Assembly (NCBI GenBank): GCA_002480015.1
Contig: DLQD01000119.1
Span: forward strand, 1 to 6,841
Length of the DNA: 6,841 nt
DNA from: Opitutia bacterium UBA7441
GTDB lineage: Bacteria; Verrucomicrobiota; Verrucomicrobiia; Opitutales; Coraliomargaritaceae
Reading direction: 5' to 3'
The notes beneath the pieces are model-generated. The model was not told the DNA's origin. It made no database searches and saw only the letters and a program-made list of their open reading frames with translations. Positions 1 to 5,828 of this stretch are shown one piece after another. Both the position numbers and the translations under genes were made by a program. Every line of letters begins with the position of its first letter. The stretch's first letter is position 1.

Positions 1-31
1 AGAGCATTTCCATGAATTATAGGCACACTGG
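1..31 (+). repeat. Left inverted repeat arm
   Basis: This is the left arm of the 31-base inverted repeat. The core at 8-22 pairs without interruption to 246-260. Position 7 is a true mismatch and position 23 is a G-T wobble. The arm may continue left of the window. Confidence 0.85.
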
Positions 32-236
32 CTGGATCGATTTTTGTGTCCAGCAAGACGGTTGGAAGAGAGGCGGTTCGAGAACCGTGCTCTTCCGACT
101 AACGCCGCTGGGCACAAATATCGCCCAGTCCCGTAGGGATGAGGCAGAAGCTGGAGTTCGCGGCGTTGCTGGCTCAGGCACGTATTTCAATACGCTCCTG
201 GGCCAGCGCCTTGCGCTGCTCCAGATTCTGCTCTCA

Positions 237-267
237 CCAGTGTGTCTATAATTCATGGAACTGCTCT
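237..267 (-). repeat. Right inverted repeat arm
   Basis: This arm is the reverse complement of bases 1-31 with two differences. Complementarity stops at 236 on the inner side (partner 32). The sequence after 267 is the spacer before the DUF5069 gene. Confidence 0.85.
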
Positions 268-352
268 AACCTGCAAACACCACAAAAACCCAGTGGCTGC
301 TGCGTTTTCGTGGACTGGCCGATCCCCTTCCAGTTCTAAGCGGGCTTCGATT
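268..352. other. Intergenic spacer with an imperfect hairpin, possible terminator
   Basis: These 85 bases separate the inverted-repeat element from the 3' end of the DUF5069 gene. An imperfect hairpin pairs 280-289 with 304-313 (9 of 10 positions, 14-base loop). On the minus strand it lies about 40 bases past the DUF5069 stop, so it could end that transcript. The stem is AT-rich and no clean U-tract follows, so the terminator call is weak. Nothing else is visible here. Confidence 0.3.
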
Positions 353-865
353 TCAGGCTGATTGGTCTGGCCGAGCCGCTGCCCAAGCCTTGCGGCGTTC
401 ATCGGAGAATCCAGGGATACGGCCTTCGTCGAAGTCGATCATGTCCATCACGCATTCGATTCTACCAATCATCTCTGGCGTGCCCATGTTGGTCAGCGAT
501 TCAGCGAGGAATGCGCGACCGGCTTCGGTCTGCCCCTTGTGGGTGACCTCGCGATTCCATTCGACGACTTTAAGATCTTCCGGAAAAATCTCGCCCAACA
601 GCTGGTCGAGCTGGATCTCGTCGTCACCGGCTTCGCGTACGGCCTCCACTACATCCTTGGGATCGATTCCGAGGTGCATGCAGAGAAAACGGTCGAAGCC
701 GCGACAGAAGTTTTTTTGATAGGACTTCGGCAGTTCATCCGCGAGGTGCTTGCGGATCTTCGCGATGAAGCGCGGCAGGTGGAGCAGCCCGCACGGATGC
801 GGCTCATAAGGGGATGGGAGGTCGAAACAGATTTCGCCGGTGGGGCCAGGGTCGATGTCGCTCAT
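353..865 (-). CDS. DUF5069 domain-containing protein
   Basis: This is a 170-residue protein without a signal peptide, probably cytosolic. Residues about 20-105 resemble the DUF5069 family: a PxGLxxLPRFIAKIRKHL segment at 24-41, then a short aromatic stretch and the GIDPKDVVEAV segment at 66-76. The family is common in Verrucomicrobiota and has no established function. The C-terminal third (about 106-170) is acidic and Trp/Arg-containing, with nothing I recognise. I chose the ATG at 865 because it directly follows the stop of the upstream gene with a single base between them. The frame stays open for 58 more codons upstream, but that stretch lies inside the upstream gene and is basic and compositionally odd. 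The one-base spacing suggests translational coupling with the exported protein at 867-1358. A GCAGG sequence about 8 bases upstream is at best a weak ribosome binding site. The gene is real with high confidence; the family name is from memory of its motifs. Confidence 0.8.
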   Translation of the reverse strand: MSDIDPGPTGEICFDLPSPYEPHPCGLLHLPRFIAKIRKHLADELPKSYQKNFCRGFDRFLCMHLGIDPKDVVEAVREAGDDEIQLDQLLGEIFPEDLKVVEWNREVTHKGQTEAGRAFLAESLTNMGTPEMIGRIECVMDMIDFDEGRIPGFSDERRKAWAAARPDQSA

Positions 866-866
866 T

Positions 867-1358
867 TTAAATGCCTGCTGCGGCCACAATGACCGAGTAG
901 CGGGATTGGAACTCCAGAGTTCGGTCGTCGGTGGTGATTTCGAGTAAGATCTTCTGATCCTTGTGGGGGAAGATTTCGCAAACGATTGCGTTGGGCGTGG
1001 TGCCTTCTTTGTAGCTGATCGCTCGGCCGCGGAGAACACCCCCCTTGGCGCCCAGCTCAGTCACACTCTGATTGAGCGGGAGGATGATTTTGCCTTGGTC
1101 GTCTTTCGATGACATGAGCGGCACGCGAATGGTATATTCGCCCACTAGGTTGCCGTCTTCAGGCTTCAAGTCGCTGACAGAAAGTTTGATCGAAGCAAGG
1201 CTCACCCGGGTCTTTGTATCTTCGATCCGAAAGACGGAGCCATCCCATGTGGCTTGCGCTTCGGTTTTTAGAGTGGGCGCGTCCTCAACCGTTGCCCGCG
1301 CCCCGGAGAGCATGAGCGCCGCGCAAGCGGTGAGAAGACAAAAATGGCTGCGTAACAT
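867..1358 (-). CDS. Exported protein of unknown function
   Basis: I do not recognise this 163-residue protein. It begins with a clear signal peptide: a short basic start (MLRSH), a hydrophobic core at about 6-18 and a probable signal peptidase I site after the ARA at 20-22. The mature part is about 140 residues, mixed polar and beta-prone. It has alternating hydrophobic stretches (for example VGEYTIRVPL at 72-81 and KIILPL at 90-95), one cysteine (127) and no catalytic motif I can name. This would suit a small periplasmic beta-sandwich protein, but that is only a guess. The ATG at 1358 is chosen because it opens directly onto the signal peptide; the in-frame extension to 1451 would run into the palindrome at 1423-1451. 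The stop lies one base before the DUF5069 ATG, so the two are likely co-translated. No strong Shine-Dalgarno is seen. Confidence 0.75.
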   Translation of the reverse strand: MLRSHFCLLTACAALMLSGARATVEDAPTLKTEAQATWDGSVFRIEDTKTRVSLASIKLSVSDLKPEDGNLVGEYTIRVPLMSSKDDQGKIILPLNQSVTELGAKGGVLRGRAISYKEGTTPNAIVCEIFPHKDQKILLEITTDDRTLEFQSRYSVIVAAAGI

Positions 1359-1422
1359 GGGACTTACATCGCGGCAGTTTAGGAAATTGTCAAATCTCTG
1401 CTGGGGTTGGCCTCTGGAGAAC

Positions 1423-1451
1423 GTGGCTCCGGTGCCGGGCACCGGAGCCAC
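1423..1451. terminator. Perfect 13-bp GC-rich hairpin
   Basis: Bases 1423-1435 pair perfectly with 1439-1451 around a 3-base loop. The hairpin lies 12 bases past the stop codon of the outer-membrane protein gene and about 65 bases before the start of the next gene on the same strand. That is a typical terminator or RNA-stabilising position. No run of U follows on either strand, so a classical intrinsic terminator is not certain. A 3' mRNA-protecting stem or a small dispersed palindromic repeat fits as well. Confidence 0.55.
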
Positions 1452-1463
1452 TGCGTATTCATA

Positions 1464-2576
1464 TTAGAAAGCCTTCGACCAACCGATGGTGAGCACCGAA
1501 TCGGCCTCCAGCTGGTAGCCGTTCAGATCTTGCCAGAGGGGGAGCCGCAGGTCGATGGAGAGGCGGTGGCCTGCGATCCAGCCGCCTGGTTTGAGCAGGT
1601 TGACGCCGAGGATGACGTCGATGCGCTCACCGCCGTAGTTGTCCTCGAAGGCAGTCGGGACGGAGCGCCCGTTGGGTCCCATTCGGTTGACGCCTTTTTG
1701 CTCCCCTTTGAGTTTGCTGGTGTAGCCGTAGCTGAGGCCGCCGTTTAGGCCGAGCCATTCGCTTAGATTGTAGCCGACCCAGCTAAGTAGCTCAAACTTG
1801 TGGCCGAGGCGGTAGTCGTTGTCGTTTTCATCTTCCAGGCGGATCACGCCGTTGGCTTGTGCACCCCAGGACCAGTCTTCGAACTGCTGCACAAAGGTCA
1901 GTGAGGGCAGAAGGTCGTAGGTGCCGGAGCCGAGCTGCATGGGAGCCGGCATTTGTTGATTCGTCGCACCGCCCATTGCAGGCAGGCGGTCTTTTTCATC
2001 GATCGATCCGGTTGGTAGGCTGATCCCGAGGCCGAAGTGCGCTTTGCGGTTGTCCTCAAGATAGAAACGGTAGAGGGCACTCAGTTTGAGATCGCCGAGC
2101 CCGCTGGATCGGGTGGTGAACGCAGTATCGCCCCCATTGATCATATTGGCTGCAGGTTGCGAAACGATGCGGTGCTCCATCTCGGTTTCGATGTAGTGGG
2201 CCATAAGCATCAGCGTGAGCCGGTCGGTGGGCGCATACATCATGCCGAGCATGTGCATGTTCATCGACATCCATTCCGGGGTCACGGTGTAGCCGCCGTC
2301 GGCGGCAAAGACCTCGGCGGAAGAGATGCGGTCGGTGCCGTGCCGCATGCCGTCCATCTCCATCTGCATGTAGCGGTAGGAGAGCATCCAGCCGCCCTTG
2401 GCGTGGGTGTGGTCGCCCATCACGGAGATGGGCGCGTGGTCGTCGGGTCGGCCGATCTGGTGTTCGTCCGTCGCGCAGCAGCTAAAGGCGGGCGGCGGGA
2501 GCGTGGCGGTGGCCGCTTGCGTGGCCAGAGTGAAGGTGAAAGTGAGGGTGGAAAGTGTTTTTATATAAGTGTTCAT
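1464..2576 (-). CDS. Met/His-rich outer-membrane beta-barrel protein (transporter-like), probably metal-linked
   Basis: This is a 370-residue protein. A signal peptide at 1-22 (LATQAATA region) is followed by a CC pair at 33-34 and a His/Asp-rich segment. The GDHTHAKGGWMLSYRYM segment at 54-70 is a motif I associate with a family usually labelled 'transporter', related to the phenol-degradation MetA-type barrels and often found near copper-resistance genes. Met clusters follow at 70-77 (MQMEMDGM) and 103-113 (MSMNMHMLGMM). From about 155 on, alternating amphipathic strands rich in Tyr, Trp and Gly, with charged turns, suggest a beta-barrel. The chain ends in phenylalanine, as outer-membrane barrels typically do. 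Binding of copper or another soft metal is inferred from the Met/His/Cys content only. The ATG at 2576 is chosen because it starts the signal peptide; the open frame upstream is Arg/Cys-rich and crosses an intergenic palindrome. No clear Shine-Dalgarno is present. Its likely partner is the CxxC protein encoded 151 bases upstream. Confidence 0.78.
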   Translation of the reverse strand: MNTYIKTLSTLTFTFTLATQAATATLPPPAFSCCATDEHQIGRPDDHAPISVMGDHTHAKGGWMLSYRYMQMEMDGMRHGTDRISSAEVFAADGGYTVTPEWMSMNMHMLGMMYAPTDRLTLMLMAHYIETEMEHRIVSQPAANMINGGDTAFTTRSSGLGDLKLSALYRFYLEDNRKAHFGLGISLPTGSIDEKDRLPAMGGATNQQMPAPMQLGSGTYDLLPSLTFVQQFEDWSWGAQANGVIRLEDENDNDYRLGHKFELLSWVGYNLSEWLGLNGGLSYGYTSKLKGEQKGVNRMGPNGRSVPTAFEDNYGGERIDVILGVNLLKPGGWIAGHRLSIDLRLPLWQDLNGYQLEADSVLTIGWSKAF

Positions 2577-2608
2577 TGTATGTGAGTGGGTTGGAGAGCC
2601 CCTGCCAA

Positions 2609-2688
2609 GTGGAGGGCGATGCGCCTGCATTGCCGCGCATGGGCAGAGGGCCAATGTTCGGCGGCAAGGGTGCAACCTTGCCCTCCAC
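2609..2688. repeat. Intergenic palindromic element with competing stems
   Basis: Bases 2609-2617 (GTGGAGGGC) pair perfectly with 2680-2688. Inside, 2619-2624 can pair with 2635-2640, and 2663-2669 with 2676-2682. The last stem shares bases 2680-2682 with the outer stem, so both cannot form completely at once. The element occupies most of the 151-base gap between the CxxC gene and the outer-membrane protein gene. It resembles GC-rich, REP-like dispersed intergenic repeats in layout. A leader structure controlling the downstream minus-strand gene is a second possibility. Confidence 0.55.
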
Positions 2689-2727
2689 CTCAAAGGAGGG
2701 AGCCGAATACTGAGGATAGGTGTCGCT

Positions 2728-3111
2728 CTACGCAGCCCTCGGTGGCGGCGTCGGCACCGACAGCAGTGCATTCTCAGGTTCACATACAATGGCGGCTTTC
2801 GGCTCGAACGGAGCCATAGGAGCGCACACTTCGATCGCGCGGCCCAGGCCGAGCATCAATTTCATGTCCTGGTGCTCGCTCCGTTGCGCGTTTGTCGATG
2901 TCTCCGAATCCTCGACAGCGTCGATCACACGGCACATATCACACGGGCGCTCATCGCCAAAGGTCTCGACGATGGCTTGCCGGAAGGAGCTCTCCTGCGA
3001 GTAGCTCGCGAGCATCCAGCCCCAGGCACCCAACTGCAGCAAAGCCAGCGGACCGGCCAGGAGCCAGCCGCAGAGCAGAAGCAGAAGGGTTTTGAAAACG
3101 CGTCGGGGCAT
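2728..3111 (-). CDS. Small membrane-anchored CxxC protein, possible metal-related
   Basis: This is a 127-residue protein. Residues 1-6 are basic (MPRRVFK region) and 8-35 are strongly hydrophobic (LLLLLCGWLLAGPLALLQLGAWGWML), acting as an uncleaved anchor or signal sequence. A short helix at about 40-52 is followed by the motif ERPCDMC at 54-60. The rest is polar, with Met residues at 83 and 86, cysteines at 96 and 110, and a Pro-rich C-terminus. Short proteins with this plan (hydrophobic start ending in QxxAW, then a PCxxC pair) occur in Verrucomicrobiota as unnamed proteins. I know no proven function. The CxxC and the adjacent Met/His-rich outer-membrane protein suggest a role in binding or sensing copper or another soft metal in the envelope; this is inference. 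The ATG at 3111 immediately precedes the hydrophobic segment. The gene is divergent from the GPH transporter, so its promoter should lie within 3112-3175 or inside that gene. Confidence 0.7.
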   Translation of the reverse strand: MPRRVFKTLLLLLCGWLLAGPLALLQLGAWGWMLASYSQESSFRQAIVETFGDERPCDMCRVIDAVEDSETSTNAQRSEHQDMKLMLGLGRAIEVCAPMAPFEPKAAIVCEPENALLSVPTPPPRAA

Positions 3112-3114
3112 GGG

Positions 3115-3147
3115 AAGGCGGCTGTTTTCCGTACTTCCAGCCGCTTT
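3115..3147. promoter_or_regulatory. Dyad in the divergent intergenic region, candidate operator
   Basis: Bases 3115-3124 pair with 3138-3147 at 9 of 10 positions, with a perfect 7-base core (3118-3124 with 3138-3144) and a 13-base spacer. It sits in the 64-base gap between the divergent CxxC protein and GPH transporter genes. That suits a regulator controlling one or both promoters. I see no convincing -35/-10 pair and cannot name a regulator. Confidence 0.35.
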
Positions 3148-3175
3148 GGCAAGCCTGGACTTGTAAGCTAGGTGA

Positions 3176-4534
3176 GTGGCCGACGTTTCTTTCCCTGTGA
3201 CTGCACCACGGATCCCAACCTATATCTATCCCGCTTATGGGGTCGCTAGCTTAGGCAAAGTGGCGGTTGAGGTGACACTGCAGCTCTATCTCTTCGATTT
3301 TTACACGCGCATCCTCGGGCTCGATCCAATCCTAGCCGGCTTGGCCTTTGGCGTAGCGATCTTCTGGGATGCGCTGAGTGACCTTATTGTCTCGGCGGGT
3401 CTCTTTGCCGCGCGTCGTGTGGGCATCGCCTACACGACAACCTTATGGGTGGGGGCGTTTTTGCTCGCGGCGGCGACGGCGCTGCTCTTTTCGCCCATGC
3501 AGACAGATCCGTCGCTCTATCTGTTTTTGCACCTACTGATTGCGTATGTCTTGGTTAATACAGGTATGACATTGCTCGACCTCCCGCATAGTAGCCTGAG
3601 CGCAGAGCTAAGCCGCAAGGCGACCGAGCGGAATAAGTTGCTCGCTTCGCGGATGGGCTTCGGCATTTTTGGTTTGGCCATAGGTAGTGCCTTACCAGGA
3701 ATTTACCTAGCGATGCAGAGCGGGGAGTCCAGCGCTATGGTCCTGTCCGATTCGCGGCGGGTGAGTGCGTGGGCGCTGGCCATCTTAGTCTTGGTCTCGG
3801 GCAGTTTAACCGCTTTTTTCCTACGGGCCCGCGAGCGAGTCACGGCGCACCAAGTGCAGTCTAAGCGGCCCAGTTGGGCAGAAGTTACCCGCCTCTTCGA
3901 GGATAAGGCATTTGTTCAGCTTTTGGCTGCCGGAGTGATCGCCGCTGTTGGGCGTACGATGAATGCAGCGCTTGCGCTTATGTATTACCGCTTTGTTCTG
4001 CAGCTTTCAGAGGCGCAGGTGACCCAGGCGATCTTTCCAGTCTTTACTTTAAGCATTGTGTTTTCCATTCCCCTCTGGATCGCACTTTCCAAACGTTACG
4101 GGAAGCGCGTGCCGGCCTACGTCTCAGTGGGTGGGTTAGGGGTGATGGGGATCATTGCTTACCCGATTCTGCCCCAGGGGCTAGTCTGGCCGCCACTCCT
4201 TGTTTCAATCATCGGCGGGGTGCTCTGCGGTGCGGTCTTCCTTGTGGATTCAATGATTACCGATTTGATTGATGCGGACGAAGCTGCCACGGGGAAGCGC
4301 AAAGAGTCGCTCTACTTCGCGGTTTGGAAGTCGGGGCTCAAAGTCGCCCGAGCCTTGGCCTTTATGGCGATTGGCCTCGGCCTCGAGCTGATCGGCCTCG
4401 ATCTTTCTCTAGACGTAGTTTCTTCCTCGATGCAGTGGCTTATTATTTGTATGTTCGGTATTATGGTCGGATTCTGTTTCGTGCTGGCCGGCTACTTTAT
4501 CTATCGCGCCGACGTACCTAAACCCTTGGAATAA
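3176..4534 (+). CDS. GPH-family (MelB-like) sugar:cation symporter
   Basis: This is a 452-residue polytopic inner-membrane protein with about 12 hydrophobic segments, the usual size for glycoside-pentoside-hexuronide:cation symporters in the major facilitator superfamily. Family signatures seen are YGVASLGK at 21-28, FYTRILGLDPILAGL at 42-56, WDALSD at 64-69, PHSSLSAELSRKATERNKL at 137-155 and the TGKRKES segment near 371-378 in the loop before the last helices. D65 and D69 align by eye with the cation-site Asp55 and Asp59 of E. coli MelB, suggesting Na+ or H+ coupling. The position of MelB Asp19, a sugar contact, appears to be Val29, so the substrate is probably not melibiose; it cannot be told from sequence. 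Translation starts at GTG 3176: TGA and TAA stops lie just upstream in the same frame, so no longer start is possible. An AGG lies only 3 bases upstream, so the ribosome site is poor. The lipocalin gene follows after 6 bases. Confidence 0.9.
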   Translation: MADVSFPVTAPRIPTYIYPAYGVASLGKVAVEVTLQLYLFDFYTRILGLDPILAGLAFGVAIFWDALSDLIVSAGLFAARRVGIAYTTTLWVGAFLLAAATALLFSPMQTDPSLYLFLHLLIAYVLVNTGMTLLDLPHSSLSAELSRKATERNKLLASRMGFGIFGLAIGSALPGIYLAMQSGESSAMVLSDSRRVSAWALAILVLVSGSLTAFFLRARERVTAHQVQSKRPSWAEVTRLFEDKAFVQLLAAGVIAAVGRTMNAALALMYYRFVLQLSEAQVTQAIFPVFTLSIVFSIPLWIALSKRYGKRVPAYVSVGGLGVMGIIAYPILPQGLVWPPLLVSIIGGVLCGAVFLVDSMITDLIDADEAATGKRKESLYFAVWKSGLKVARALAFMAIGLGLELIGLDLSLDVVSSSMQWLIICMFGIMVGFCFVLAGYFIYRADVPKPLE

Positions 4535-4540
4535 ATTACT

Positions 4541-5125
4541 ATGCGTAAATCATCCTGCAAATGCTCCCCTTTGTTCCTCATCCTCTGTGCCATGATTTTT
4601 TTAAATGGATGCGCCTCTCATGCGCCCTTGCCCGCCCCACAACATGTTAATCTCGAGCGCTTCATGGGCCGCTGGTATGTGGTCGGTTACACGCCGATCC
4701 TGGTGGACAAGGAAGCGCATAACGCAATCGAGCATTATCGTTTGGATGCAGATGAGAAAATCCAAACGACATATCAGTTTCGCGACGCTGGCTTCGACGG
4801 CGAGTTGAAAAGGTATACACCTGTCGGCTGGGTTGAGAATCAGGCGAGCAATGCGGAATGGCGGATGCAGTTCATTTGGCCGTTTCGGGCAGAGTATCAC
4901 ATACTGTATGTGAATGACGAATACACGGAAACCATCATTGCCCACTCGAGCCGCAACTACGCGTGGATTATGCTCCGCCAACCCGAGGTTTCAGATGCGG
5001 CTTATGAGGGCTTTTTGCAAAAGCTGGAAGCTGCGGGCTACGATCGTGGTGTCGTGCAAAAGTTGCCGCAGGATTGGTCCGGGGAAAGCGAGCGCCTGGA
5101 AGCGCTACAGGCTGAAGGGCTTTGA
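4541..5125 (+). CDS. blc: Bacterial lipocalin (Blc-type) lipoprotein
   Basis: This 194-residue protein has a lipoprotein signal: a basic start, a hydrophobic core at about 10-22 and the lipobox LNGC with the modified cysteine at 24. Residue +2 is Ala, which in enterobacterial rules favours outer-membrane sorting. The lipocalin signature GRWYVVGYTP at 43-52 carries the invariant Gly-x-Trp at the start of the barrel. NYAWIMLRQPEVSD at 139-152 matches the C-terminal strand and helix region of Blc proteins, followed by the helix ending in AAGYD at 164-168. Length and order match Blc, a periplasm-facing outer-membrane lipoprotein that binds lipids such as lysophospholipids or fatty acids. It differs from the simplest Blc proteins in a roughly 25-residue acidic C-terminal tail. 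It probably shares a transcript with the GPH symporter 6 bases upstream. Its stop is 4 bases from the stop of the convergent DUF1573 gene, leaving no room for a separate terminator. ATG 4541 is the only sensible start. Confidence 0.9.
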   Translation: MRKSSCKCSPLFLILCAMIFLNGCASHAPLPAPQHVNLERFMGRWYVVGYTPILVDKEAHNAIEHYRLDADEKIQTTYQFRDAGFDGELKRYTPVGWVENQASNAEWRMQFIWPFRAEYHILYVNDEYTETIIAHSSRNYAWIMLRQPEVSDAAYEGFLQKLEAAGYDRGVVQKLPQDWSGESERLEALQAEGL

Positions 5126-5129
5126 GCGA

Positions 5130-5798
5130 TTAGGGCTGCACGAAAGTGTGAACGCGAGTGTCCACTGTGCGGCCATTAGGACCGCTTCCGTAGATGGTAA
5201 TGGTGCCACGATAAAGCGCATTGTAGTCCTTCGGCTCGATCACAAGCACGCGATCCACTTGGGTGTCGGGATCGCCTGGTTCTTCGATGACACGTAGTTT
5301 AGTCCGGTCATAGTCGACACGAGTAACCTCATTGATGTAGCGCTCGTCCAGATTTAGGCGCACTCGGCGCGCCGATTTGGAATTGTCTTGGCTCCAATAA
5401 ACGATCTGCGGCATCGCCTCGATCAGAGTGGGGATGCGAACATTCATGAAAAGCGTGGCCACTGGCTCCGGCTCGCTGTCGAGGTAGACTTGCAGTTTGT
5501 TGCGGTTGAGTCCTTGGCGCTTACCTTTGTGAAACGTGCCGATGATCTCGCTCGATTCACCTGGTGTGATGATTTTTCTATCTACGATGGAGCCTGTGCA
5601 CCCGCAGCTCGCTTTAATTTGCGCAATGCGGACGGTTTTCTCGCCTAGGTTCGTAACAGTAAAGGTGGCGCGGGCCTCCTCTTGTCCCGGTTCCATCTCA
5701 ATGTAAGTCTCGGTTGTATCCCAGAGCAAGGCCGAGGCGTGAAGTGCGCAGGCACAGCAGAGAGCGAGAAGTGTGGAGAGTGTGAGTCGCAGGAGCAT
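5130..5798 (-). CDS. Exported DUF1573 domain protein
   Basis: This 222-residue protein has a signal peptide at about 1-23 (cysteines at 14, 15 and 17, probable cleavage after ASA at 21-23). A DUF1573 domain spans about 27-120. Its hallmarks are the TFTVTNLGEKTVRI strand pair at 45-58, SCGCTG at 64-69, and the PGESSEIIGTF and DSEPEP turns. DUF1573 domains are immunoglobulin-like, abundant in Bacteroidota, Planctomycetota and Verrucomicrobiota, and of unknown biochemical role. The CGC pair is a conserved feature. Residues 121-222 look like a second beta-rich domain, possibly a diverged repeat of the first, without a second CGC. The protein is likely periplasmic or surface-associated. The gene is the last of a three-gene operon with the rhodanese and MauE-like genes, 30 bases after the latter, suggesting the CGC thiols are a partner of that redox unit (inference). 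No Shine-Dalgarno is visible before ATG 5798. Confidence 0.85.
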   Translation of the reverse strand: MLLRLTLSTLLALCCACALHASALLWDTTETYIEMEPGQEEARATFTVTNLGEKTVRIAQIKASCGCTGSIVDRKIITPGESSEIIGTFHKGKRQGLNRNKLQVYLDSEPEPVATLFMNVRIPTLIEAMPQIVYWSQDNSKSARRVRLNLDERYINEVTRVDYDRTKLRVIEEPGDPDTQVDRVLVIEPKDYNALYRGTITIYGSGPNGRTVDTRVHTFVQP

Positions 5799-5828
5799 GA
5801 GTTACAAATAGGCAAACCGCTGCCGAGA

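Larger units (their letters stand above)
1..267. mobile_element. Inverted-repeat element with 31-bp ends and folded interior (MITE-like or structured RNA)
   Basis: Bases 1-31 are the reverse complement of 237-267 at 29 of 31 positions; only positions 7 and 23 differ, and 23 against 245 is a G-T wobble. The roughly 205 bases between are also self-complementary. Bases 61-70 pair with 90-99 and 74-79 with 82-87. Bases 108-113 pair with 123-128. Bases 144-156 pair with 219-231, 168-178 with 197-207 and 181-186 with 189-194. The whole element can therefore fold as a closed stem with three arms. No transposase is present and no coding frame is convincing. Small non-autonomous transposons (MITEs) and other dispersed palindromic repeats have this size and architecture; a structured RNA is the alternative. 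The window starts at the first paired base, so the true left end and any target-site duplication cannot be seen. The inverted repeat itself is certain; its nature is inferred. Confidence 0.6.

Noticed and set aside
74..87. GGTTCGAGAACC resembling a tRNA T-arm
   Set aside because: No acceptor, D or anticodon stem can be placed around it; it is the tip of the 61-99 hairpin.
12..256. Mirror-image open frames on both strands beginning with the same seven residues and ending alike
   Set aside because: The shared protein ends are just the two arms of the inverted repeat read in opposite directions; the frames show no domain and no ribosome binding site.
866..1039. 58-codon N-terminal extension of the DUF5069 protein
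   Set aside because: It lies within the exported-protein gene in another frame, is rich in Ser/Arg/Pro and has no family similarity; the internal ATG at 865 fits the gene junction.
2577..2789. 71-codon N-terminal extension of the outer-membrane protein
   Set aside because: It is Arg/Cys/Pro-rich, crosses the intergenic palindrome and would bury a clear signal peptide starting at 2576.
2037..3171. Long plus-strand open frames (2037-2585 and 2569-3171)
   Set aside because: They are His/Gly/Val- or Arg-rich, have no domain, and lie opposite two genes with good signal and membrane features.
4601..4981. 126-codon minus-strand open frame inside the lipocalin
   Set aside because: It is antisense to a clear lipocalin with intact signature motifs, and its own translation has no recognisable features.
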